Below are positions 11,301 to 19,129 of a stretch of 64,000 nucleotides of DNA, in pieces. The stretch comes from Kibdelosporangium persicum (lineage in GTDB: Bacteria; Actinomycetota; Actinomycetes; Mycobacteriales; Pseudonocardiaceae). The notes beneath the pieces were generated by a model, which was not told the DNA's origin, ran no database searches, and worked only from the letters and a program-made list of their open reading frames with translations. The stretch is from contig NZ_JAAATY010000038.1 of the NCBI RefSeq assembly GCF_013280595.1, positions 1 to 64,000 of the forward strand, read 5' to 3'. Within the stretch, counting starts at the first letter, position 1. Each line of letters starts with the position of its first letter. Made by a program: the position numbers and the translations under genes.

Positions 11301-11766
11301 GCCCGACATCGGGGAGCTGCGCGCGCACCTGCGGGAGCTGCTCCCGGAGTACATGATCCCCTCGGCCTGGGCGGCTGTCGAGGCGTTGCCGTTGTCGGCG
11401 AGCAAGAAGGTCGACCGCACGGCGTTGCCCGACCTGACACCGTCCCAGTTGGACGGTGCGGCCGAGTACGTGGCCCCACGCGACCCGGCCGAGGAGATCA
11501 TCGCCGGGATCTGGGCCGACGTCCTCGGCGTCGACCGGGTCGGCGTGCACGACGACTTCTTCGGCATCGGCGGGCACTCGCTGCTGGCGACCAGGGTCCT
11601 GGCGCGGCTGCGGCAGGCCTTCGCGGTCGAGCTCCCGCTGCGCTGCCTGTTCGAGGCGACGACCGTGGCCGGCCTGGCCGCGGTGACCACCGACTTCGTC
11701 GTGGCCCAGATCGACCGGATGACCGACGACCAGGTGCGCGAGCTGCTCGGCTTCTCCCCGGCGTGA
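5365..11766 (+). CDS. NRPS, two modules: C-A-T-C-A-T, no thioesterase
   Basis: 2133 aa from the ATG at 5365 (a GTG at 5362 is also possible; both overlap the sbnB stop). Order: C1 (about 10-440; motif HHIAFDN near 139), A1 (about 460-955; YTSGSTGRPKG near 611), T1 (LGGHSLL near 1005), C2 (HHIAFDA near 1194), A2 (YTSGSTGRPKG near 1674; SKKVDR at A10), T2 (IGGHSLL near 2069). Hand-aligned specificity codes are A1 DAWQCATIDK, nearest to the classical Gln code DAWQFGLIDK, and A2 DLDEMVNMTK, which matches no code I know; its two acidic pocket residues suggest a cationic side chain such as Dap or Dab. Both C domains replace the Gly of HHxxxDG but keep the catalytic His and Asp. A starting C domain implies an upstream acyl or aminoacyl donor. 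There is no E domain and no TE, so the chain must pass on, probably to the next gene 28 bp downstream. Confidence 0.93.
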   Translation: MDTSDGRYPLSFEQEQFWLLDQIRSGATEYLLHWGFRLRGPLDRDALTAALDQIAVRHEVLRTHYETVDGRPIQVIDEPAPVGLTVVDLTGCASDEADQRVREIGQAEANTPIDLRVRPWRLTLVQLAADDAILMIVVHHIAFDNSSLGVVARELRLLYTAYANGEPESLEPLPVQYADFAVWQRERWNTPDDALIRQSGYWRDRLAGLEPLELPTDRSRPAQWDPTGETVEFVVPAAVAGAVIAAGRAVGATPFMAFLAAFQLLLGRYSGRRDIAVGTSTDGRDQVELEQLAGPLLNTVVLRTDLSGDPTFAELLTRTREAALDAFERQDVPFQHLVAELAPDHDTSRNPLFQAAFVVHNAQGEPLSLPGLTVERFAVGPMSATVDLTLHMSEHADGSWKGRLLFPAALFSRARIERMSANFQELLASVTTDQEVRLSRVPTVAPAERGMLLGWNRTDADAPEALLPALFRDQSLSTPDAIAVISGGERLCYAELAAKVDSMAAFLRARGITAETPVGVAMNRGTDLVVALLGTLAAGGVYVPLSADLPAERLEFMLADAGVELVLTQAALRGSLPGESVAVDEQWDEIARSTPMDGAEIGADNAAYVMYTSGSTGRPKGVVVTHGGIRNRVLWSVGQHRLTADDRVLQKTTIGFDASMWEFLAPLVSGGCVVMAPEGAHRDPAVMVRTVAEHGITVLQLVPSMLQMVVNEPELAACTTLRLLCSAGEPLPTALCEQLLNVVDVELYNTYGPTECSIDSTAWCYDRGAPGGIVSIGTPLPGVEVFVVDADDQLVPIGVPGELCISGVALARGYVGRGDLTAERFTPHPFAAEPGRRWYRTGDLARWHADGTLEFIGRQDAQIKVRGVRVEPGEVEAALRSHPSVETAVVTSHRSVSGDLELAAYVVPADGAAVAPDELRDHLGTRLPAAMIPSTVVEVGVLPLLANGKVDRSALPSPGRERDREPNRAHIRPRTGTEQAVAEIMGELTGTAQVGAEDDFFALGGHSLLAIRLAHRLRRRFGLELTAGALFDGRTVERIAALIDEGTAPGDEPRIRPIPRDGALATSFGQQRLWFLDQLEPGSAEYLIPLAFRLSGPLDTKVLRAAVEQVAARHEVLRTRYVGDSGTPMQVVDPPGPVGFEIVDLTDAPDAGTRAATIVAAANARPFDLAREHPLRVTVVHTAAEEHLVAITLHHIAFDAWSMGIFLRELNDAYAAEPAKQPMAVQYADFAAWQRDQQAEGAIPGQLDYWRTRLAGLVPVELTADRPRPAERAPHGDTVVVEVPDTVAQGLRGLGNRTGTTPFMVLLAAFTVLLGRYTGRTDIAVGTPVAGRTRQETEDLIGFFINNLVMRTDLSGDPSFAELLDRVRGTTLEALANQDVPFEHLVDVLQPGRDPSRNPLFQIMFEVQHMAGLLPQRLAGCTAGGLSSGAPVAKFDLTLSVKERADGLMRCTFEYATALFDRATIERLAGHYLRLLESVAANPGGRLGEFDLLSDAERRAILRQWPDPDAGRLELLDPPDERHLSVPELFERQVARTPDATAVVFRTQEISFAELNERVNRLAHHLRSMGVGPETVVGSCLERGVEPVVVLLAVLKAGGVYVPFDPEHPAERLGFMLGDAGAHLVLTTRKFADRLCHDDRRVLVVDDETQWAGNAPVADPGHVVHPANLAYIIYTSGSTGRPKGVMISHRSYAHHCRVIADYYGIHPGERVILLSALTFDLAMDQIVVTLTAGATLVVSDPVFWTPAELPAKLACHRVTIMEITPAYYREMLESDVDKLAGMKLMNVGADVVTVADAQRWAATGLPARFLCNYGPTEASMTCMLNPVAGDLAGERGTATLHIGRPVAGTRVHVLDARLRPVPVGVPGELCIGGARLARGYYERPELTADRFVPDPFGGEPGARLYRTGDLVRYRPDGTVDFLGRLDHQVKIRGFRIELPEIEAALTKHPAVAAAAVVAKEITPGNKRLVAYLEWRHDTEPDIGELRAHLRELLPEYMIPSAWAAVEALPLSASKKVDRTALPDLTPSQLDGAAEYVAPRDPAEEIIAGIWADVLGVDRVGVHDDFFGIGGHSLLATRVLARLRQAFAVELPLRCLFEATTVAGLAAVTTDFVVAQIDRMTDDQVRELLGFSPA

Positions 11767-11794
11767 CCGCCGGCGAGCCACGATTGGAGTCCGG

Positions 11795-14700
11795 ATGACG
11801 GGAACCCTAGACCGCACCGCGCTTCGCGCGGAGTTGCTGCGCCGACGGCTACGCGGGGACACGTCGGCAGCCCAGGACAACCGGATCAGCCGGACGTCCC
11901 GTGCCGAACCGCTCGCGCTGTCCTTCGCGCAGCGCCGCCTGTGGATCATGGAACAGCTGAGCACCCGCGGTACCGAATACCTGATCACCACCGGGGCACG
12001 GCTGTTCGGCCGGCTCGACCCCGCCGCGGTGCGGACCGCGCTGGACGGGCTGGTGGCCCGGCACGAAGTGCTGCGGACCCGGTACGCCGTGATCGACGGC
12101 GAACCGGTCCAGGTGATCGATGAACCGGGCCCGGTCGCGATGACCGAGGTGGACCTGCGCGATCTCGGCCCGGCGAGCCAGGACGAGCGGCTCGCCGGCT
12201 GGATGGCGGGCGATCGGCGGCCCGTCGACCTGGCCGCGGGCCGGGTCCTGGTGGCCACGCTCGCGCGGCTGGCGGACGAGGAACACGCGTTGCTGTTGAC
12301 CGTGCACCACATAGCCTTCGACGAGCGGTCGGAACAGGTGCTGTGGCGTGAGCTCGACCAGCTGTACGCGGCAGCGCTGGCCGAGGAGCCCGCGCCCCTC
12401 GAACCACTGGCCGTGCAGTACGCGGACTTCGCCGCATGGCAGCGGACAACCATGTCCGGCGCCACGCTGGACCGGCATTTCGAGTATTGGCGGGACAAAC
12501 TCGCCGGTGCGGCCCCGCTCGAGCTGCCGACCGACCGGCCGCGCCCGCCTGTGCGCGACAGCGCGGGCGACCAGGTCCAGTTCGTGGTGCCTGCCCCGGC
12601 TGCCCGCACCCTGAACCAGCTCACCCGTCAGACAGGTGCGACGCCGTTCATGGCGTTGCTGGCTGTGTACACGATCCTGCTCGCCCGCTACGGCAGGCAG
12701 ACCGACGTGACGGTCGGTGTCCCGGTCGGCGGCCGGGACCGGACCGAGGTCGACGACCTGATCGGGGTTTTCCTCAACACGCTGGTGCTGCGCGTAGACC
12801 TGTCCGGCGACCCGACCTTCACCGAGCTGCTCGGACGGGTTCGCGGCACGGCGCTGGACGCCTACGCCCACCAGGAGCTGCCGTTCGAGTTGCTGGTGGA
12901 CGACCTGGCACCGGACCGTGACCTGTCCCGGACCCCGTTGTTCTCCACCATGTTCCTGTTGGAGGACGCGGGCACGAGCCGACGGGGCTTCGGCGGGCTG
13001 CGTGCCGAGCCGATGCCGGTCAGCGAGAGTGACGCGAAGGCCGACTTGACGCTGGCGCTCGCCCAACGGTCCGACGGGGCGTTGGGGGGTGCGGTGAACT
13101 ATGCGACCGCGCTGTTCGACCGTGCCACCGCGGCGCGGTTCGCGGCGCAGTTCGTGGAGCTGCTTACCGCGATCACCGCGACGCCGGACGTTCCGGTCAG
13201 CCGGTTGTCCGCGCTACCGCCCGCCGAGCGACGCCAGGTGTTGCTGGAGTGGAACGACACTGCGGTGCCGTATCCGGCGGGGACGCTGCCGGCGCTGTTC
13301 GAGCGGCAGGTGGAACGCACGCCGGACGCCGTCGCCGTCCGCTTCGACGGCGAGAGCGTGTCGTACGCCGAACTGAACACGCGGGCCAACCGTCTCGCGC
13401 ACCACCTGATCGCCGCGGGCGTCGGGCCGGAGTCGATCGTGGGTGTACGCCGGGAGCGCAGTGCCGAGCTCGTGGTGGCGCTGCTCGCGATCGTCAAGGC
13501 AGGCGGCGCCTACCTGCCGCTCGATCCGGACTACCCGGCCGACCGCCTGGACTACATGTGCGCCGACGCGGGCGCGGAGATCGTCCTCACCGGCGCGGAA
13601 CTGTCCTCTTCGGAGGGATTGCCGACGTGGAATCCGGCCGTCGAGCCCGATCCGGACCACCCGGCATACGTGATCTACACGTCCGGGTCGACCGGCAGGC
13701 CGAAGGGCGTCGTGGTCTCCCATCGCGCGATCGTCAACCGGCTGCACTGGATGCAGGACGCGTACGGACTGGACGAGACCGACCGGGTGCTGCAGAAGAC
13801 CCCGTACAGCTTCGACGTCTCGGTGTGGGAGTTCTTCTGGCCGCTGATCACCGGCGCCACGGTGGTGGTCGCCCGGCCCGGCGGTCACCGCGACCCCAGC
13901 CACCTCGCCGAGTTGATCAGCGCCGAGCGGGTCACCACGGTGCACTTCGTCCCGTCGATGCTGCGGGCGTTCCTGGCCGAGCCCTTCGCCGCGTTGCCGT
14001 CGGTGCGCCGGATGATCTGCAGTGGCGAGGCGCTGCCCGCGGATCTGGTCACGGGCGTGCACGAGCGAATCGGCTGCGAGGTGCACAACCTCTACGGCCC
14101 GACCGAGGCCGCGGTGGACGTCACCGCCACGCGGTGCGAGCCCGGCGTTCCGGTCACGATCGGTCGTCCGATCGCCAACACGCGGACCTATGTCGTCGAT
14201 ACCGCTCTGCGGCCGGTCCCGACAGGCGTGCCGGGGGAACTGCTGCTCGGTGGTGTGCAGTTGGCCCGCGGCTACCTCAACCGGCCCGGGCTGACCGCGG
14301 AGCGGTTCGTGCCCGACCCGTTCGGTGAGCCGGGCGGGCAACGGCTGTACCGCACCGGTGACCTCGCCAGGTACCTGCCGGACGGCAGCATCGACTACCT
14401 CGGCAGGCTCGACCACCAGGTGAAGATCCGCGGCCACCGGATCGAACTGGGGGAGATCGAGGCGGTGCTGGGCGAGTGGCGGGATGTGGCCTCGGCCGCC
14501 GTGGCGGTGCACGACGGTCAGCTCGTCGGCTATCTCGTCGGGCGGTCCGGTGCCGAACTCGACGTGACGGCCACCGGCGAGTTCCTGCGCGGCCGGCTGC
14601 CCGAGGCGATGATCCCGAGCCACTGGGTCGTCCTCGACGCGTTGCCGCTGACCACAAGCGGCAAGACCGACCGCGCGGCACTGCCCGCCCCCGAGCGGAG

Positions 14701-17700
14701 CCGCACGTCGACGGCCACCGAGTACGTCGCACCCCGCACCGAGACCGAACGGACCGTCGCCGACGCGCTGACCTCGGCGCTGGGTGTGGACCAGGTCGGT
14801 GTGCACGACCGGTTCTTCGACCTGGGCGGCGACTCGATCCGGGCCATCCGGGTGGTCGGCGCACTGCGCGCCGCCGGGCTGGACCTGTCCGTCCAGGACG
14901 TCTTCACCCACCAGACCGCCGCCGGGCTCGCGGAGCTGGCGGGCCGCGCGGCCACCGCGGCGCGGGACATCCTGGTGGACAGGTTCGCGCTGCTCGGGCC
15001 GGCCGACCGGGACCGCCTTCCGGACGGGCTGGCCGACGCCTACCCGATGGGCCAGGTGCAGGCAGGAATGGTCTACGAGATGCTCGCGGACGGCGAGCAC
15101 CCGGCCTACCAGAACGTCACCAGCTTCCAGATCGCCGACGACGGCCCGTTCTCGTTGCCCGCGTTGCGCGAAGCCGGGCAGCTGCTGGTCGACCGGCACG
15201 AAATCCTGCGCACCACGTTCGACATGTCCACCTACTCCGAACCGATGCAACTCGTGCAGGAGGCCGCGCACGCGCAGATCGGCTACGACGACCTGCGCGG
15301 GCTGCCCGAGGCCGGGCAGCAAGCGGTGATTGCCGAGTACCGGCAGGCGATGCGGTCCACGCCGTTGGACGTGGGGCAGGCCCCGCAGCTGCGGTGGCAC
15401 GTGCACCAGACCGGCGAGCGTGAGTGGGTCCTGACCCACACCGAGTGCCACGCGATTCTGGACGGCTGGAGCCACCATTCGCTGATCAACGAGCTGCGCT
15501 CCACCTACCGGGCGATCAGGGACGGCGACACCGGCCGGCTCCCGGCCGCGCCCTCGGCGCGCTACGCCGACTTCGTCGCGCTGGAGAAGCGGTCCCTGGA
15601 GTCCGAAGCGGACGAGCGGTTCTGGCGGGAGCGCGTTCGCGGCTTCGGCCGGATCGCCTTGCCCGCGGACACCGCACCGGCGGCCTACGGCAAGGTCGAG
15701 GAGCTACGGGTGTCGTGGCGGCATCTCGAGCCAGGGCTGCGCGACCTCGTCACGCGGACGCGGACCTCGCTCAAGACCGTCCTGCACACCGCGCACCTCG
15801 CGATGCTCGGTGTCATCACCGGCCAGCGCCGGTTCTTCAGCGGGCTCGTGTGCAACGGCAGGCCGGAGCTGCTGCGTGGCGACGAGGTGCTCGGCATGCA
15901 CCTCAACACCTTGCCGTTCGCGGTCGACCTGAACGCGCCGAGCTGGCACGACCTGCTGCGGACGGTGTTCGCCGAGGAGCTGGCCCTGTGGCCGCACCGG
16001 CGTTACCCGCTGCCCGCGATGCAGCGGGCGTGGGGCGACGGTTCCCCGCTGATCAGCGCCATCTTCTCCTACCTCGACTTCCACGTGCTCGACGGGCAGC
16101 AGGACGTCTTCGGCACGATCACCGACGACAGCCCGAACGAGTTCACCCTGAACGTGGTGACCTTCCCCGGCGAGCTGCGGCTGGAGTGCCGGGCGGGCTG
16201 GGCGACCCGGGAACGGCTGGAAGCCCTCGCGGCGACCTATCTCGAACTGCTCGCCGCGATGATCGCCGATGGCGGCGCGAACCCCGTGGACCTGACCTCC
16301 ACCCCGGCCGACCGGCTCACCACGCCACCGCGAACGTGGCCCGAGCTGCCCGAAGCGTGCGTGACGGACATGGTCGCGGCACAGGCGTCGGCACGGCCGG
16401 ATGCCGTCGCGGTGGAGTGCGCGGACTCGAGCCTGACCTACCGCGACCTTGACGCCAGGGCCAACCGGCTGGCGTGGGCACTGCGCCGGCACGGGGTAGG
16501 CCCGGACACACCGGTCGCGGCGTGCATGGAGCGCGGTATCGACGTGGTGGCCGCCCTGCTGGGCGTGATGAAGGCCGGTGGCTGCTACGTGCCGCTCGAC
16601 CCCGGCTACCCGGACACCCGCATCGAGTACATTGTGGACGATGCCGCTGTGCGGGTCATGCTGACCCAGCCCGAGTTCGCCGATCGCTTCGAGGCACGCG
16701 CCGGGCTGACGACGATATCGCTGGACCCGGACTGGTCGTCCGTCGCGGACCAGCCGGCCATCGCCCCGGAAGTACCGCTGTCGCCGGACAACCTGGCGTA
16801 CATCACCTACACCTCGGGGTCGACTGGCCGCCCCAAGGGTGTGCTGGTGCCCCACCGCGGGGTCGTGCGGCTCGTGCACGACCCGGACTACACCGACCTG
16901 GACTCCGACCAGGTCCTGCTCCTGCTCAGCGCTCTGGCCTTCGATGTGTCGACGTTCGAGATCTGGGGCGCGTTGTGCAACGGCGGCAGGCTCGTCGTCT
17001 GCCCGCCGGGCACGCCGACCGCGACCGAGCTGGAGCAGGTCCTGCGCCGGCACGGCGTGACCGTGCTCTGGCTGACTTCCGGCCTGTTCAACACCATGGT
17101 CGACGTCCGGCCCGAGTCGCTGGCCGGCGTCCGCCAGCTGTTGGTCGGCGGCGAAGCGTTGTCGCCGCCGCACGTGCGCAAGGCGATCGAGCACGGAGTG
17201 CCGGTGGGCAACGGATACGGCCCGACCGAGGGCACCACCTTCGCCACCGCGCACCGGCGGATCTCGCTGGAGGAGGCCAAGCGTTCCATCCCCATCGGTA
17301 CCCCGATCTCCCACACCTACGTCCAGGTCGTCGACGACGACCTCAGACCGGTTCCCTTCGGCGTGCCGGGGGAGCTGCTGCTGGGCGGTCCCGGTGTGGT
17401 GCGCGGCTACCACGGGCGTCCGGATCTGACCGCCGAACGGTTCGTCCCGGACCCGTCCGGGACCCGGCCAGGCGAGCGGGTCTACCGCACGGGGGACGTC
17501 GTGCGCCAGGATCCCGACGGGACCATCCACTACATCGGCAGGCAGGACCACCAGGTGAAGATCCGTGGTCACCGCGTCGAACTCGGTGAGGTGGAGGCCG
17601 CGATCCGCGAACTGCCCCCGGTCCGCACCGCCGCGGCCGTGGCGCACCAGGGCCACGACGGGACCAAGCAGCTTGTCGGGTACGTCGTGCTGGACGAGAA

Positions 17701-18943
17701 CGGCCCGGACGACCTCGCCAGGCTCGGTGACCTCCTGCGCACCCGGGTGCCCGGCTTCCTGGTGCCGACAGCGTGGGTGCGGCTCGACGAACTTCCGATG
17801 AACAGCAACGCGAAGGTCGATCGGGCCGCGCTGCCGCCGCCCGGGGCGGCGACCGCGGACCGGGAGTTCAGCCCGCCGCGCACACCGGCGGAACGGGCCG
17901 TGGCGGACATCTGGGCCGAGGTGTTCGATCTGCCCGGAGTGGGCCGCCACGACGACTTCTTCGACCTCGGCGGGCACTCGCTGATGATCCTGCGGATCAT
18001 CGCGGTGCTGCGGGAGCGGCATGGCATGGAGGTGACGGTCCGGTCGTTCCTCGAACACCGCACAGTCGAGGCGTTGGCCGAGGCGATCGACACCGGAGAT
18101 CTGCCGGCCAAAGCGTTGCTCTGGCTCAACCGCACGGGGAGCAAGGCGCCGCTGGTCTGCGTCCACCCCGGCGGGGGCAGCGCGCACTGGTACCGGCGGC
18201 TGGCCGCCCACCTCGATCCCGACCTCCCGGTGGCCGCGATCGAATGGCCTGGACTGCAACGGGACAACGGCGGCATACCGTCCACTGAGGACATGGCCGC
18301 CCGTTATGTCACGGAACTGCGTGAAGCCGTACCGCACGGGCCGTACCGGATCTTCAGCTGGTGCGGCGGCAGTGGTGTGGCCAGCGAGATGGCGCACCAC
18401 CTGGTCGCCGACGGCGAGGATGTCACGTTCATCCTGCTCGACCCGGCACAGGACAGCTGGGACAAGGCCCACCTGTGGGACGAGTTCGGCCTGATCAAGA
18501 CGTGTGCCGTGAACCTCGAGGCGCTCGCCGCGGCCGGGCCGGACGACGACACCGCCCAGCTCCGGCGGGAAACCCTCGCGCTGCTGGAACACCTCGTCGA
18601 CGACATCGTCGGTGACGACGGCATCACCCTTCCCGAACACGGCGCGGGCGAGATGTGGCTGCCCGCCGTGCGAATGTGGGAGGAGGTCATGGAGATGATG
18701 CTGTCCTACCGGCACCGCCGCTACGCGGGCCGGCTGCACCTGATCGTCAGCGACGAGCTGGCACAGGGCGAGCACGAGGTCGTCGACGCCGGGCAGAGCT
18801 TCGACGCGTATCTGGCGCGGTGGCGGGACCTGGCGTCCGGCGTGGACGTGCACCGGATGACCGGCGACCACTTCTCGGTGATGAAGGAGAACGTCGCCCA
18901 GCTAGCCGGGATCGTGACCGGACTGGTCGGCCACGACGGCTGA
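11795..18943 (+). CDS. NRPS, C-A(Ser)-T-C-A-T-TE with a cysteine thioesterase
   Basis: 2382 aa; start ATG at 11795 with GGAG upstream. Order: C1 (HHIAFDE near 170), A1 (YTSGSTG near 628), T1 (LGGDSIRAIR near 1010), C2 (about 1050-1500), A2 (YTSGSTG near 1672), T2 (LGGHSLM near 2059), TE (about 2105-2382). A1 reads DVWHISLVDK, essentially the Ser code; A2 reads DVFWLGGTFK, close to Val (DAFWIGGTFK). C2 belongs to an atypical branch: it opens DAYPMGQVQAGMVYEM and its core is ECHAILDGWS, so the first His of HHxxxDG is Cys; this resembles condensation domains that modify the incoming Ser/Thr residue (C_modAA type). The TE nucleophile motif is FSWCGGSG, with Cys2190 where most TEs have Ser. The same architecture recurs in the gene at 37650-44795. 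A terminator follows. Confidence 0.93.
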   Translation: MTGTLDRTALRAELLRRRLRGDTSAAQDNRISRTSRAEPLALSFAQRRLWIMEQLSTRGTEYLITTGARLFGRLDPAAVRTALDGLVARHEVLRTRYAVIDGEPVQVIDEPGPVAMTEVDLRDLGPASQDERLAGWMAGDRRPVDLAAGRVLVATLARLADEEHALLLTVHHIAFDERSEQVLWRELDQLYAAALAEEPAPLEPLAVQYADFAAWQRTTMSGATLDRHFEYWRDKLAGAAPLELPTDRPRPPVRDSAGDQVQFVVPAPAARTLNQLTRQTGATPFMALLAVYTILLARYGRQTDVTVGVPVGGRDRTEVDDLIGVFLNTLVLRVDLSGDPTFTELLGRVRGTALDAYAHQELPFELLVDDLAPDRDLSRTPLFSTMFLLEDAGTSRRGFGGLRAEPMPVSESDAKADLTLALAQRSDGALGGAVNYATALFDRATAARFAAQFVELLTAITATPDVPVSRLSALPPAERRQVLLEWNDTAVPYPAGTLPALFERQVERTPDAVAVRFDGESVSYAELNTRANRLAHHLIAAGVGPESIVGVRRERSAELVVALLAIVKAGGAYLPLDPDYPADRLDYMCADAGAEIVLTGAELSSSEGLPTWNPAVEPDPDHPAYVIYTSGSTGRPKGVVVSHRAIVNRLHWMQDAYGLDETDRVLQKTPYSFDVSVWEFFWPLITGATVVVARPGGHRDPSHLAELISAERVTTVHFVPSMLRAFLAEPFAALPSVRRMICSGEALPADLVTGVHERIGCEVHNLYGPTEAAVDVTATRCEPGVPVTIGRPIANTRTYVVDTALRPVPTGVPGELLLGGVQLARGYLNRPGLTAERFVPDPFGEPGGQRLYRTGDLARYLPDGSIDYLGRLDHQVKIRGHRIELGEIEAVLGEWRDVASAAVAVHDGQLVGYLVGRSGAELDVTATGEFLRGRLPEAMIPSHWVVLDALPLTTSGKTDRAALPAPERSRTSTATEYVAPRTETERTVADALTSALGVDQVGVHDRFFDLGGDSIRAIRVVGALRAAGLDLSVQDVFTHQTAAGLAELAGRAATAARDILVDRFALLGPADRDRLPDGLADAYPMGQVQAGMVYEMLADGEHPAYQNVTSFQIADDGPFSLPALREAGQLLVDRHEILRTTFDMSTYSEPMQLVQEAAHAQIGYDDLRGLPEAGQQAVIAEYRQAMRSTPLDVGQAPQLRWHVHQTGEREWVLTHTECHAILDGWSHHSLINELRSTYRAIRDGDTGRLPAAPSARYADFVALEKRSLESEADERFWRERVRGFGRIALPADTAPAAYGKVEELRVSWRHLEPGLRDLVTRTRTSLKTVLHTAHLAMLGVITGQRRFFSGLVCNGRPELLRGDEVLGMHLNTLPFAVDLNAPSWHDLLRTVFAEELALWPHRRYPLPAMQRAWGDGSPLISAIFSYLDFHVLDGQQDVFGTITDDSPNEFTLNVVTFPGELRLECRAGWATRERLEALAATYLELLAAMIADGGANPVDLTSTPADRLTTPPRTWPELPEACVTDMVAAQASARPDAVAVECADSSLTYRDLDARANRLAWALRRHGVGPDTPVAACMERGIDVVAALLGVMKAGGCYVPLDPGYPDTRIEYIVDDAAVRVMLTQPEFADRFEARAGLTTISLDPDWSSVADQPAIAPEVPLSPDNLAYITYTSGSTGRPKGVLVPHRGVVRLVHDPDYTDLDSDQVLLLLSALAFDVSTFEIWGALCNGGRLVVCPPGTPTATELEQVLRRHGVTVLWLTSGLFNTMVDVRPESLAGVRQLLVGGEALSPPHVRKAIEHGVPVGNGYGPTEGTTFATAHRRISLEEAKRSIPIGTPISHTYVQVVDDDLRPVPFGVPGELLLGGPGVVRGYHGRPDLTAERFVPDPSGTRPGERVYRTGDVVRQDPDGTIHYIGRQDHQVKIRGHRVELGEVEAAIRELPPVRTAAAVAHQGHDGTKQLVGYVVLDENGPDDLARLGDLLRTRVPGFLVPTAWVRLDELPMNSNAKVDRAALPPPGAATADREFSPPRTPAERAVADIWAEVFDLPGVGRHDDFFDLGGHSLMILRIIAVLRERHGMEVTVRSFLEHRTVEALAEAIDTGDLPAKALLWLNRTGSKAPLVCVHPGGGSAHWYRRLAAHLDPDLPVAAIEWPGLQRDNGGIPSTEDMAARYVTELREAVPHGPYRIFSWCGGSGVASEMAHHLVADGEDVTFILLDPAQDSWDKAHLWDEFGLIKTCAVNLEALAAAGPDDDTAQLRRETLALLEHLVDDIVGDDGITLPEHGAGEMWLPAVRMWEEVMEMMLSYRHRRYAGRLHLIVSDELAQGEHEVVDAGQSFDAYLARWRDLASGVDVHRMTGDHFSVMKENVAQLAGIVTGLVGHDG

Positions 18944-18950
18944 TCCACCG

Positions 18951-18988
18951 GCGGTGCGCCCGGTCTCACCCGGGACCGGGCGCACCGC
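18951..18988 (+). terminator. Hairpin terminator after the TE-containing NRPS
   Basis: Perfect 15-bp stem (18951-18965 with 18974-18988), 8-nt loop, 7 bp after the stop codon. It marks the end of the sbnA-to-NRPS transcript, so the exporter gene downstream probably has its own promoter within 18989-19129, where I see no clear -35/-10. Confidence 0.85.
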
Positions 18989-19129
18989 CATGCCCTTTCG
19001 TGCCCGCCCTGGCAGAGACGAACACGCAGCGGTGCCCGCGATCCACCCCTGCCGTTGCTTCCCTGTCGTCCGGGCCGCCCGGTCAGCAGTCTGGTGTACG
19101 ACGCCCGCACCGAGCCGTGGGAGACCGAA

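Noticed and set aside
6820-12624. 1934-aa open frame on the minus strand
   Set aside because: It is antisense to the first NRPS; it arises from third-position GC bias and shows no domain motifs.
15704-18871. 1055-aa minus-strand frame
   Set aside because: Mirror of the Ser-type NRPS; no recognisable domain.
3360-18943. Capreomycin/viomycin-type cluster
   Set aside because: Dap and Ser modules fit, but there is no arginine hydroxylase/capreomycidine cyclase pair, no beta-lysine genes and a PKS branch is present.
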